24,497 nt of DNA, taken from NCBI GenBank assembly GCA_964459095.1, contig CAYWKL010000014.1:1-24497 (forward strand), read 5' to 3'. Numbering within the stretch: position 1 is the stretch's first letter; each line of letters starts with the position of its first letter. Below the pieces are notes generated by a model. It did no database searches. It had not been told where the DNA came from and was given only the letters and a program-made list of their open reading frames with translations. This DNA comes from CAYWKL01 sp964459095. GTDB taxonomy: Bacteria > Patescibacteriota > Microgenomatia > Daviesbacterales > UBA10151. This document shows positions 14,339 to 21,052 of the stretch, one piece after another. The translations under genes and the position numbers were made by a program.

Positions 14339-15907
14339 TTAACCCAGTTTTTCTCTTTGAGTTCTAAGGTAAAGAAACCATTCTTCAAAAAAAGCGAAAA
14401 TTCCTTTAAAGGGTGCTTCTATTATGAAATCAAAAACAAATAAAAATAAATTGAGTTTTGAAATATTTTCAGTTAAATCACGACCAACAGAAATAACTGG
14501 CATAAACAGGAAATCAAAAAATATTGTTTTCAAACTTTGTTTGTCATCAGACATTGTATACATATGTGCTGTTTGAGCAATTCTATATGAAATAAAAGAA
14601 ACGATAGCCAAAAAGAAAATAAAAACTGCTTGGCTTACAAAATTAAATCCAATAAAGGTTAATATATAGACAATTGAACCGAAACTTAAAAAGAAAGCTA
14701 AAAGCCAAAGAAGAATAAATATAGCACTTAGTATTGGATTAAGAGCAGTTGGGGCTTTTTTAACAACTAAAGTTTGAGTTAGGGTAGTAGGGTTATAAGT
14801 TATTTGCTTTATTCTTTCTAAAATTTTTACAGAATTATCTCTTCCAGGTGTCCTTATTGTTAACCCTACTAGTACCATAAGAGTAGGGGGGATAAGTGTA
14901 TTCAAAAAAAGAGAACCCCAAAGTACTCTGCCATAATAAAAACTCTCAAAAGTCCCCTCAATTGCAAGAGCAATAATTGCTTTGGTAATAAATATAAAAA
15001 TTACCCCCCGCATAATTGCTCTTTTCACTTTCATCTTTATTCCGCTGTACCTATCTTGGCAGGAATTTAAAACAGCAATTGAAAATTCCTCGACATTTAA
15101 AACTAATTCTTTATCTTTTCCTTTATGAGCTTTGAACACATCCTCAAGAATAAAAAAGGGGATGCTTTGTCTTTTTATAAAAGTATAGATTTTATCTTTA
15201 AGAGGGTAATTAAGTTGCCTTTCGATCTCTTTATATCCTTCTGCAAAGTTTTCTGCAATTTTGCTTAAATTGTCTTTTTGTACATCACCAAAAATCTGCA
15301 GAAATAAGTTGTATCTGAGTAAGGGGAGATCTTCCTTAGTAAATGCGCGTCTTATTGCAGTGTAAACCTGAACATCTTTTGTCTCATTTGTATCATCAGT
15401 AATTATTACTTTTTCTCTGTAAATTTGATACATAAAATTTGCAAGAAGCTCTTTTTCTTTGTTTGGACTTAGTATCTTTGCAAGCTCTGAGGATAAAAGG
15501 TGCATAATAAACTCATAAATTTTACTTTTTGTGATTTTGTTCTCTAAGTTGACTTTATTTTGTAAGCTTAAAAAAAGATCTATCTTTAAAGCAACTTGGG
15601 AAACTAACTTTTCAGGGACAGAGTCATCTGGAAAATATCTTGCCCAAATAAGTTCTCTTACTAAAGAAGGGGCTATAGATTCCCCGCTACCACCTAAAAT
15701 AAGTCTTCTTTTTAAAATCCTTTCAATAGCAGCTCGCAGCAGTACGTCATCTTCCCGATAATCCATAGCATTTCGGAATTTTTCATAAAGGGTTGCAACT
15801 TCGGAGACAACAGGGTTTACTGAAATTGTTTTTTCGCTTTCTGTAAAGGTCTCTTTATCTAGCTGTGCAGCTAAATACTCTGTTAGAGGAGGTAAACTAC
15901 TTGCCAT
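14339..15907 (-). CDS. Large polytopic membrane protein of unknown function
   Basis: A 522-residue protein with a long hydrophilic, mostly helical N-terminal part (1-300) and a C-terminal membrane part with about four or five hydrophobic segments (roughly 303-318, 328-350, 393-415, 420-446, 485-500). I do not recognise a family. It is encoded between an NMN-adenylyltransferase-like gene (9-nt gap) and the RnfD-like gene (1-nt gap), so it is very probably translated from the same message. A TAATAT box lies 6 nt before its ATG but overlaps the upstream stop codon and may be chance. Confidence 0.7.
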   Translation of the reverse strand: MASSLPPLTEYLAAQLDKETFTESEKTISVNPVVSEVATLYEKFRNAMDYREDDVLLRAAIERILKRRLILGGSGESIAPSLVRELIWARYFPDDSVPEKLVSQVALKIDLFLSLQNKVNLENKITKSKIYEFIMHLLSSELAKILSPNKEKELLANFMYQIYREKVIITDDTNETKDVQVYTAIRRAFTKEDLPLLRYNLFLQIFGDVQKDNLSKIAENFAEGYKEIERQLNYPLKDKIYTFIKRQSIPFFILEDVFKAHKGKDKELVLNVEEFSIAVLNSCQDRYSGIKMKVKRAIMRGVIFIFITKAIIALAIEGTFESFYYGRVLWGSLFLNTLIPPTLMVLVGLTIRTPGRDNSVKILERIKQITYNPTTLTQTLVVKKAPTALNPILSAIFILLWLLAFFLSFGSIVYILTFIGFNFVSQAVFIFFLAIVSFISYRIAQTAHMYTMSDDKQSLKTIFFDFLFMPVISVGRDLTENISKLNLFLFVFDFIIEAPFKGIFAFFEEWFLYLRTQREKLG

Positions 15908-15916
15908 AACTTTATA

Positions 15917-16459
15917 TTAAGCTATTTTTAATTTTTTTTCATGCCTTCTTAATCTGTTAATATAATCTGCCACAGGTTTTGGTACTAAAGCCTCCCAGTT
16001 TGAGTCATCCTTCAATAACCTGCGAACATTGAATCCTTTATACTTATCTTCCTTAATAACCTTCAATATTTTGATATTCAATCCTTGCGCTTTCATTTCT
16101 GAAACTTGTTTGCTATCTGATGGTCTAAGAATTAGAAAGTAAGTAGCGCTACTTGGCACTTGGCTTTGCCAAATTTTAAGCTTTTGGGGCATAAAATGAA
16201 TAAACCTAATTCGTTTTAAGTTAACTCCTCTTGTCTTTAGAGCGGCTTTTATCATTTCCCTTCTTTGAGAAAAACTAAAAGGGTTATTTTCCTTTCCAAA
16301 CCTTAAGGGATTTTTTGGTTCATATCTCGTTGGTTTCTTCCCAGGGGTTGTTATCCCGATTATTAAAGATTTGGTATTTTTTAAAGCAAGTAAAAAGTAA
16401 GATAAATGGCCATTATGAAATGGTTGGAATCTTCCTAAAACAACACCCACTTTAACCAT
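15917..16459 (-). CDS. NadM-like nucleotidyltransferase (probable NMN adenylyltransferase)
   Basis: A 180-residue protein of the HxGH nucleotidyltransferase superfamily. The nucleotide-binding GRFQPFHNGHL is at 9-19 and the C-terminal FNVRRLLKDDSNWEALVPKPVADYI (about 141-165) matches the position of the ISGTxVR motif of archaeal-type NMN adenylyltransferases, although the Ser/Thr residues are altered. The expected reaction is NMN + ATP to NAD+ + PPi; a different nucleotidyl transfer cannot be excluded. It is the first gene of a three-gene minus-strand unit. A TAGAAT box ends 6 nt before the ATG, without SD. Confidence 0.75.
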   Translation of the reverse strand: MVKVGVVLGRFQPFHNGHLSYFLLALKNTKSLIIGITTPGKKPTRYEPKNPLRFGKENNPFSFSQRREMIKAALKTRGVNLKRIRFIHFMPQKLKIWQSQVPSSATYFLILRPSDSKQVSEMKAQGLNIKILKVIKEDKYKGFNVRRLLKDDSNWEALVPKPVADYINRLRRHEKKLKIA

Positions 16460-16503
16460 AAGGCAATTCTAAAAGTTGTATAATTTATTTAAAAGAGCTT
16501 AAA

Positions 16504-16935
16504 ATGGGTTCAAAAGGAAAGTTCTCTTTACTGTTTTGGGTTTTATCTGCTATAGCAGTTATAGCATTTTTGGCTGGAACATTCTTAATACACAAAATTT
16601 TCCCTTCCTCTACTCCTGAATCTATAGATAATAAAAACTACTCTGTAGATAAAGTAACCTCAAATCTAAAAATTATTTTTCCTAAAGGAGGGGAGACTTT
16701 TAAAAAAGGAGGATCTTATGAGCTAAAATGGACAGGAGGAGACTCAATAATTAATTTTTTTCTAATAGATAAAGCTTTAGAGAGCCTTGGAGTATCCGCA
16801 TCAATTGCTCAAAGAGTCTATAATGTTAAAAATAAAGGTTCATACAATTTTACTTTTTCAAAAAAGCTTCCAACAGGAAATTACAGACTGGAGATAGAAA
16901 ACCAAACTACAGATTATTTTAAAGTTGAACAATAA
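16504..16935 (+). CDS. Membrane-anchored protein with Kre9/KNH-like Ig-like domain
   Basis: A 143-residue protein with an N-terminal signal anchor (about 8-29, preceded by Lys residues) and a short linker, then an extracytoplasmic beta-sandwich-like domain. Its IIFPKGGETFKKGGSYELKW (about 57-76) matches the start of the Kre9/KNH-type Ser-Thr-rich membrane-anchored family, and it ends with GNYRLEIEN...YFKVEQ as in that family. The role is likely structural or glycan-associated at the cell surface. A TATAAT box is at 16479-16484, giving a leader of about 12-14 nt with only AAGAG as a possible SD. Divergent from the NadM-like gene. Confidence 0.65.
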   Translation: MGSKGKFSLLFWVLSAIAVIAFLAGTFLIHKIFPSSTPESIDNKNYSVDKVTSNLKIIFPKGGETFKKGGSYELKWTGGDSIINFFLIDKALESLGVSASIAQRVYNVKNKGSYNFTFSKKLPTGNYRLEIENQTTDYFKVEQ

Positions 16936-16957
16936 AGCCTTTAGCCCTTACCTTCAT

Positions 16958-17311
16958 TTAAGAGTCTAGACGTTGCCCTCGTCTATGCTCACGGCCATGT
17001 CTGTTGGCTGCTAAAAATAAGGAAACTGGATTATCCATACCTCTTGTTGCTATTAAAACAGTAGCTTGCCTTTCTAATTCTTCTAGAGGGGTCATTTTAC
17101 CTGCCTGCCTTAGTTCCCTAATTCTTCTGCGCACTGCTAAATCGGCCATCATCAACTGTGTTGAATCAGCACCCCGAACTCTTAATGTAACAAATTCTCC
17201 ATATAAATCTGGTTCTAGATTTGCAAGCTCTGCCTCGGTTAAAACCCGGAGAGCCTCTGCTATTCTATCTTGCCTAGACAATCGAGCCCACGATTCAAAT
17301 CTCTCTGTCAT
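16958..17311 (-). CDS. Arg/Glu-rich helical hypothetical protein
   Basis: A 117-residue charged protein, mostly predicted helical, with no membrane segment or recognised domain. The frame extends to a TTG at 17347, but that TTG is the first part of a promoter -35 box (TTGACT); ATG 17311 is therefore chosen. Its G+C is visibly higher than neighbouring genes, suggesting a distinct history. An overlapping open frame on the other strand (17004-17339) looks like a shadow. Function unknown. Confidence 0.55.
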   Translation of the reverse strand: MTERFESWARLSRQDRIAEALRVLTEAELANLEPDLYGEFVTLRVRGADSTQLMMADLAVRRRIRELRQAGKMTPLEELERQATVLIATRGMDNPVSLFLAANRHGREHRRGQRLDS

Positions 17312-17318
17312 TATAGGT

Positions 17319-17347
17319 ATATTATTGCTGAGGGAATAAGAAGTCAA
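17319..17347 (-). promoter_or_regulatory. Promoter TTGACT-N17-TAATAT, 7 nt before ATG
   Basis: Minus-strand TTGACT (17347-17342) and TAATAT (17324-17319) are 17 nt apart; the ATG at 17311 follows after 7 nt. No SD. A leaderless transcript is predicted. Confidence 0.6.
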
Positions 17348-17356
17348 CTTAGAGTA

Positions 17357-17574
17357 ATGGGTGGACAGACCTACTTTGTACCCACAGGAGAAGTTTTAGT
17401 GATGTTAGTACTTTGAGAGGTTTAGTTCTCACTATTGAACAACCAAGATTTACTTATAAGTATCTAGATAAGCTAAAAAAAGAGATCCCAAACTTTTCGA
17501 GTCTACAAAGAGATTTTAAGAACCTAGTCATCTTGTGGATTAAAGAGGCCGTTGAAGAATATAATACCAAGTAA
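17357..17574 (+). pseudogene. Possible frameshifted small gene upstream of trhO
   Basis: An ATG at 17357 reads MGGQTYFVPTGEVLVMLVL and stops at TGA 17414-17416. In the overlapping frame, open from 17353 and with a TTG at 17413, a plausible lysine/glutamate-rich peptide of 53 residues continues to TAA 17572-17574, which overlaps the trhO ATG by one base. The two pieces together look like one short gene interrupted by a frameshift, or two coupled mini-ORFs (TGA overlapping TTG). No family is recognised. The tight junction with trhO argues that the second part is, or recently was, translated. Confidence 0.35.
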
Positions 17575-18470
17575 TGAATAAATTTCAAGTAATTTTGTTT
17601 TACAAGTATATAGAAATTAAAGATCCTGAAAGGGTAAAAATAGATCAACTAAAGCTTTGTGAGAAGTTAAACCTTAGAGGAAGAATAATAGTAGCTAGAG
17701 AAGGAATTAACGTAACCTTAGAAGGTTTGGAAGAAGATGTAAAAGAGTATATTAAAAAAGGAAAGGTTGATTTTGAGATGGACGACAGTGAATTTAAAGT
17801 AAGTTTAGGGACCGGCAGTGCATTCTCTAAATTGTCCGTAAAAGTAAGGCCTGAGATAGTAAGTTCACATTTGGGAGAAAGCGATGTGAATCCCAACAGA
17901 GTTACAGGAAAGTATTTATATCCAGAGGAGCTGCACAAGTGGTTTAAAGAAAACAAAAAATTTTACATTGTGGATATGAGAAATGACTATGAACATGAAA
18001 TCGGATATTTTGAAAATTCCCTTCTAGCTCCATTTAAAAACTTTAGAGATTTGCCAAAAATAATTGACCAAATCGCAGACTTAAAGAATGAAACTATTTT
18101 AACTGTATGTACGGGTGGAGTAAGGTGTGAAAAAGCATCAGGATTTTTAATTAATTCTGGCTTTAAAAATGTATATCAGCTTTATGGAGGAATAGTAAGC
18201 TATATGGAAAAATATCCTAATGAGAATTTTTTAGGTAAACTTTATGTTTTTGATGGAAGGGTAGCAATGGGGTTTAATACAGATGATGCTAAGCACAAAA
18301 TAGTAGGAAAATGTGTTTTCTGCAAGTCTCCTGCAGATACTTTCATAGATTGCAAAAATATTCACTGTAAAAATGAAAGGCATTTTGTTAGTTGTGATAA
18401 ATGCCAAGTTAGATTTAAGGGTTATTGTAAGATAGATAGCAATTCATCAGTTATAATAGAGAACAGTTAA
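17574..18470 (+). CDS. trhO: tRNA uridine(34) hydroxylase TrhO (rhodanese family, YceA/UPF0176)
   Basis: A 298-residue protein that hydroxylates U34 in tRNA on the way to (methoxy/carboxymethoxy)uridine. It has the N-terminal ferredoxin-like UPF0176 domain (FYKYIEIKDPERVK, AREGINVTLEG), the GSAFSKLSVKVRPEIVS linker, a rhodanese domain (about 115-215) with active-site loop CTGGVRCEKASG (C179 and C185), and a C-terminal cysteine-rich tail (CVFC...CKNIHC...CDKC) that probably binds zinc. The length is slightly shorter than E. coli TrhO but typical of the family. Its ATG overlaps the stop of the small upstream frame. Confidence 0.9.
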   Translation: MNKFQVILFYKYIEIKDPERVKIDQLKLCEKLNLRGRIIVAREGINVTLEGLEEDVKEYIKKGKVDFEMDDSEFKVSLGTGSAFSKLSVKVRPEIVSSHLGESDVNPNRVTGKYLYPEELHKWFKENKKFYIVDMRNDYEHEIGYFENSLLAPFKNFRDLPKIIDQIADLKNETILTVCTGGVRCEKASGFLINSGFKNVYQLYGGIVSYMEKYPNENFLGKLYVFDGRVAMGFNTDDAKHKIVGKCVFCKSPADTFIDCKNIHCKNERHFVSCDKCQVRFKGYCKIDSNSSVIIENS

Positions 18471-18500
18471 AGTTGTGTCGGACAATTAGTTTAGTATGTA

Positions 18501-18529
18501 TTGCTCCTTCGAGGTTTTTATTCTATTAT
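18501..18529 (+). promoter_or_regulatory. Promoter TTGCTC-N17-TATTAT, 6 nt before ATG
   Basis: TTGCTC (18501-18506), a 17-nt spacer and TATTAT (18524-18529) precede the ATG at 18536 by 6 nt; no SD. The spacer carries CCTTCGAGG, the reverse complement of the core of the transposase-flanking palindrome. Confidence 0.5.
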
Positions 18530-18535
18530 CAAATA

Positions 18536-18910
18536 ATGAAAGATAAAGATTTACAGAATATTTCCAATCTTCTAGATGAAAAACTAGCTAACTCTGAGAA
18601 AAAACTAACTAATGCGCTGGACAAGAGATTAAAAGCATCTGAGGAAAAAATTTCTGGCTTGATGGATGAAAAGTTAGCTATTTCTGAGAAAAAGATTTTA
18701 AATGAAATAGGCGATTTTATTCATCAGAATTTGCTGCCTCAGTTAAACGAGAAAGCCGACAGAAATGATTTAGAAAAAATATCCGGTCAAATGGATAGAA
18801 TTGAAAGAAAATTAGATAACTTTTCTGGTCAAGTAACCAGTAATAATCAAAGACTAAATGATCTTGAATCTTTACCTATTATTGCTCACGAGCTAAGGAA
18901 GAAAAAGTAG
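18536..18910 (+). CDS. Coiled-coil hypothetical protein
   Basis: A 124-residue, highly charged protein with heptad-like repeats across nearly its whole length and an internal near-repeat (LLDEKLANSEKKL... and LMDEKLAISEKKI...). No membrane segment or signal peptide. The frame is open from 18473, but the upstream codons overlap a promoter and look non-coding, so ATG 18536 is used. Proteins of this type are common small structural or regulatory factors in CPR genomes; no function can be assigned. Confidence 0.65.
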   Translation: MKDKDLQNISNLLDEKLANSEKKLTNALDKRLKASEEKISGLMDEKLAISEKKILNEIGDFIHQNLLPQLNEKADRNDLEKISGQMDRIERKLDNFSGQVTSNNQRLNDLESLPIIAHELRKKK

Positions 18911-19002
18911 ATTTCTGTATTCCCCAGAGTAGGTGGCTGGACTTAGTTTGTAGTGAGTGCAGTTGAAGTGTTTGTACCCAACTCCAAGTATTTCATGTGA
19001 TC

Positions 19003-19011
19003 TGATATACT
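19003..19011 (+). promoter_or_regulatory. Extended -10 promoter TGATATACT, 6 nt before ATG
   Basis: TG-A-TATACT is an extended -10 element (TGnTATAAT) ending 6 nt before the ATG at 19018. No good -35 is visible, as is usual with extended -10 promoters, and there is no SD. Confidence 0.55.
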
Positions 19012-19017
19012 CACCTA

Positions 19018-19596
19018 ATGGAAAAGTTAGATAAAGTTATTGAAATTGTTAAGGGATTATATGCCAAGAAAAATCCAGTAATAGACTGGAATGAATGGGT
19101 TTTTGAGGGACATGTTAAGGTTGTTGCAAAATGGGTTGAAGATATTTCAAAAAAATATGAGTTTGATAAAGAAAGTGTTTTAGCTGCTGCTTATTTGCAT
19201 GATTTAGCTTATGCTTGGACTGATAAGTTTGATCCTGATTTAGAGGAAAAAAGTGAAACTGAAGCAAGAAAAGTTTTAAAAGAGGCTGGTTACTCTAAAG
19301 ATCAGATTACTTTTATTGTAGATAAAACTATTCATGGGCATGGGATGCATGAGGGTAAAGAGCCAGAAAATATTGAAGCAAAAGTACTAGCAACTGCAGA
19401 TGCAATGGCTCACTTTACAACTGACTTCTATTTAGAGATTTGTTGGAATAATTATTTATTCGAAGATTTAAATGCTTATAAAAAATGGGTTCTGGAAAAA
19501 ATTGAGAGAGATTTAAATAGTAAAATATTTTTTGAGGAATATAGAGAAATTGCAAAGCCTTTCTACCAAAGTATAAAAACTCTGTTTAGTATTTAA
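19018..19596 (+). CDS. HD-domain phosphohydrolase
   Basis: A 192-residue single-domain protein of the HD superfamily. The metal ligands are clear: His in EGHVKVVAKW (H32), the HD doublet in AYLHDLAYAW (H61, D62), His residues in TIHGHGMH (106-111) and Asp in TADAMAHF (D128). Such proteins hydrolyse phosphomonoester or phosphodiester bonds in nucleotides; the substrate is unknown. It is not closely similar to the HD protein in the mevalonate block. It stands alone behind its own promoter; the neighbouring gene converges on it. Confidence 0.8.
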   Translation: MEKLDKVIEIVKGLYAKKNPVIDWNEWVFEGHVKVVAKWVEDISKKYEFDKESVLAAAYLHDLAYAWTDKFDPDLEEKSETEARKVLKEAGYSKDQITFIVDKTIHGHGMHEGKEPENIEAKVLATADAMAHFTTDFYLEICWNNYLFEDLNAYKKWVLEKIERDLNSKIFFEEYREIAKPFYQSIKTLFSI

Positions 19597-19598
19597 TC

Positions 19599-20129
19599 TC
19601 AACTCGGCTCAAGGAGCACCCCATTATTCGATACATCAGGCACAGCGCACATAGTCCGGTTAAAGCAACATGGTCTTCGATCTCCAGCCTTAAGTTTTGA
19701 TAATGCCGTCTCAATCCGTCTTTTGCGCGTTTCTTCTTGTTTGGTTGAGCTTATCCAGCGTATTCAATCCCAGCGCGCCATTGGAGTGATATCCATCCAT
19801 AGGGTGTGTGTCTGTGGAGCAGCCGCGAGAGCTTTCTTTAAATCTTCTGGAACTTTAGGTTCCAGCCAGTTTTTAGTTGGCTCAATCTCTATTTTCACAG
19901 TGTCGCCAACCTCTGTTTTAGCACCATCAAGCATTGTATTATCAACTTTGAACCAATGGCTTCCTTTACCGTCTGGTTCGAGAACGGCTTGAAATGGGAA
20001 ACCATTAATGGTTCCCGAAACCACAGTCATGCCTCGTGATGAAAGCTTCTCGCTTGCGCTCTTAGGAAGCTTAAGAAGAGTCCATGAGCCGATTTTAAAT
20101 AGTTTAGCCTCAAAGTGAATTGCTGACAT
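19599..20129 (-). pseudogene. DUF1905/YdeI-like gene interrupted by an in-frame TGA
   Basis: The first 121 codons encode a DUF1905-type domain (IHFEAKLFKIGSWTLLKLP, SGTINGFPFQAVLEPDGKGSHWF) and the start of the bacteriocin-protection/YdeI-like tail (PEDLKKALAAAP). Translation stops at TGA 19764-19766 after ITPMARWD. The same frame then continues for 54 codons (IRWISSTKQEETRKRRIE, SKLKAGDRRPCC, ending VLLEPS) to a second TGA at 19599-19601, clearly the normal C-terminus. A single TGG-to-TGA change would explain this. The region is G+C-richer than its surroundings, suggesting recent acquisition. The truncated protein may still be made: a perfect extended -10 lies 6 nt before the ATG. Confidence 0.75.
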
Positions 20130-20135
20130 GAAGAT

Positions 20136-20144
20136 ATTATATCA
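20136..20144 (-). promoter_or_regulatory. Extended -10 promoter TGATATAAT, 6 nt before ATG
   Basis: Minus-strand TG-A-TATAAT (20144-20136) is a perfect extended -10 consensus and ends 6 nt before the ATG at 20129; no SD is present. Confidence 0.6.
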
Positions 20145-20186
20145 AAGATTTGAACTCAGTTTTGGGGTGACTGACGGGATTTTTTG

Positions 20187-20258
20187 GGAGACGTAGGGGA
20201 ATCGGACCCCCGCCGACAGCGCCACAGGCTGCCGTGCTGCCATTACACCAACGCCTCC
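20187..20258 (-). tRNA. tRNA-His (anticodon GUG)
   Basis: The reverse strand gives acceptor GAGGCGT/ACGTCTC, D stem GTGT/GCAC, anticodon stem GCAGC/GCTGT with loop CTGTGGC (anticodon GTG) and T stem GGGGG/CCCCT with loop TCCGATT. The extra 5' G at position -1 (20258) pairs with C73 (20187), the identity element of bacterial tRNA-His, and it is genome-encoded. A complete CCA is not encoded. Confidence 0.93.
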
Positions 20259-20303
20259 ATACCTAAAGTTTATCACAACTAAATCTAGCTAACAATTTTT
20301 AGC

Positions 20304-20332
20304 TTGACACCTCGAAGGTGCAAGGCTAAACT
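20304..20332 (+). promoter_or_regulatory. Transposase promoter with a REP palindrome in its spacer
   Basis: TTGACA (20304-20309), a 17-nt spacer and TAAACT (20327-20332) precede the transposase ATG at 20340 by 7 nt. The hairpin-forming palindrome CACCTCGAAGGTG (20308-20320) occupies the -35 edge and most of the spacer, so a protein binding this palindrome would block the promoter. Confidence 0.65.
20308..20330 (+). repeat. REP palindrome, left copy
   Basis: CACCTCGAAGGTG followed by CAAGGCTAAA; identical over 23 nt to the right copy at 21017-21039. Stem 5 bp, loop CGA. Confidence 0.8.
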
Positions 20333-20339
20333 AGTAGAG

Positions 20340-20990
20340 ATGGCAGGAAGAATCACTCCTTTAGTAAATGACGAGTATTATCATATATTTAATAGAGGCA
20401 TCAATAAACAGAATATCTTTCTTCAACCTAGAGACTTTAGTCGTTTCAGACAAACATTTTATTACTATCAGTTTGCAAATCTAAAACAAAGGTTCTCAAA
20501 TTATACAAAGTCTCAACTAAAACGGATTGATCCTAACACAAGCGAAAAATTAGTTGAAATCATCTGTTATTGCCTGATGCCAAATCACTTTCATTTTTTG
20601 TTAAAGCAAGTCAAGGATAATGGTCTATCTATTTTCTTAAGTAAAATATCCAACAGTTACACAAAATATTTCAATGCAAAATATAAGTGTCTAGGGCCAC
20701 TACTCCAGGGTGCTTTTAAGTCGGTGAGGGTGGAAAATGACGAACAATTAATTCACCTATCCAGGTATATTCATCTAAATCCAGTTGCATCAAATTTGAT
20801 AGACAAACCTGAAAATTTTGAATGGTCATCTTATCTTGAGTATATTGAGCAGCATAATAACATTTGCAGAACAGACGTAATCCTTGACTTTTTTCCATTA
20901 AAACGAGAGTATCAACAATTCGTTGAGGATCAGGTTGAATATGCAAAATCACTGGACATTTTAAAACACAAGCTCATAGATTTCGAGTAG
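20340..20990 (+). CDS. REP-associated tyrosine transposase (Y1/HUH family)
   Basis: A 216-residue single-strand DNA transposase of the Y1 (IS200-related, RAYT) family. It shows the N-terminal YYHIFNRGINKQNIF (13-27), the HUH motif in CLMPNHFHFLLKQ (H83, H85), the likely catalytic Tyr region SNSYTKYFNAKYK (Y107 or Y110), GPLLQGAFKSVRVEND and HLSRYIHLNPVASNLIDKPENFEWSSYLEY, all typical of the family. The frame opens at 20304, inside the promoter, so ATG 20340 is used; no SD. The ORF appears intact, and palindromes on both sides suggest a domesticated or active REP system. Confidence 0.88.
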   Translation: MAGRITPLVNDEYYHIFNRGINKQNIFLQPRDFSRFRQTFYYYQFANLKQRFSNYTKSQLKRIDPNTSEKLVEIICYCLMPNHFHFLLKQVKDNGLSIFLSKISNSYTKYFNAKYKCLGPLLQGAFKSVRVENDEQLIHLSRYIHLNPVASNLIDKPENFEWSSYLEYIEQHNNICRTDVILDFFPLKREYQQFVEDQVEYAKSLDILKHKLIDFE

Positions 20991-21015
20991 TCTATATCTT
21001 CATCTGTTTGTACCT

Positions 21016-21039
21016 GCACCTCGAAGGTGCAAGGCTAAA
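21016..21039 (+). repeat. REP palindrome, right copy
   Basis: GCACCTCGAAGGTGC (6-bp stem, 21016-21030) followed by AAGGCTAAA; matches the left copy for 23 nt. It lies between the transposase gene and the convergent glycosidase gene and could also act as a transcription barrier. Confidence 0.8.
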
Positions 21040-21052
21040 GACGTAAGTAAGG

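Larger units (their letters stand above)
20304..21039 (+). mobile_element. RAYT/REP-type element
   Basis: A REP-associated tyrosine transposase gene is bracketed by two identical direct copies of a 23-nt sequence (20308-20330 and 21017-21039), each made of a CACCT-CGA-AGGTG hairpin followed by CAAGGCTAAA. This is the organisation of a transposase plus the REP palindromes it recognises. Because such elements do not have classical terminal inverted repeats, outer boundaries are approximate. Confidence 0.7.

Noticed and set aside
17004..17339. Plus-strand open frame opposite the Arg-rich gene
   Set aside because: It overlaps the minus-strand gene almost entirely, has low-complexity Ser/Leu composition typical of an antisense shadow, and has no promoter, whereas the minus strand has TTGACT-N17-TAATAT before its ATG.
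18473..18535. N-terminal extension of the coiled-coil protein
   Set aside because: The stretch contains a -35/-10 pair ending 6 nt before ATG 18536, and its amino acids do not fit the coiled coil that follows.
19599..20129. Alternative genetic code with TGA read as Trp or Gly
   Set aside because: Several essential genes in the window (HMG-CoA reductase, thiolase, HD protein, the kinase before the decarboxylase) end in TGA at natural C-termini, some overlapping the next start. The TGA in this one gene is better explained as a nonsense mutation.
20187..20258. tRNA-His lacking the G at position -1
   Set aside because: A first alignment shifted by one base suggested a missing G-1; aligning the T arm correctly shows an encoded G-1 (20258) paired with C73 (20187).
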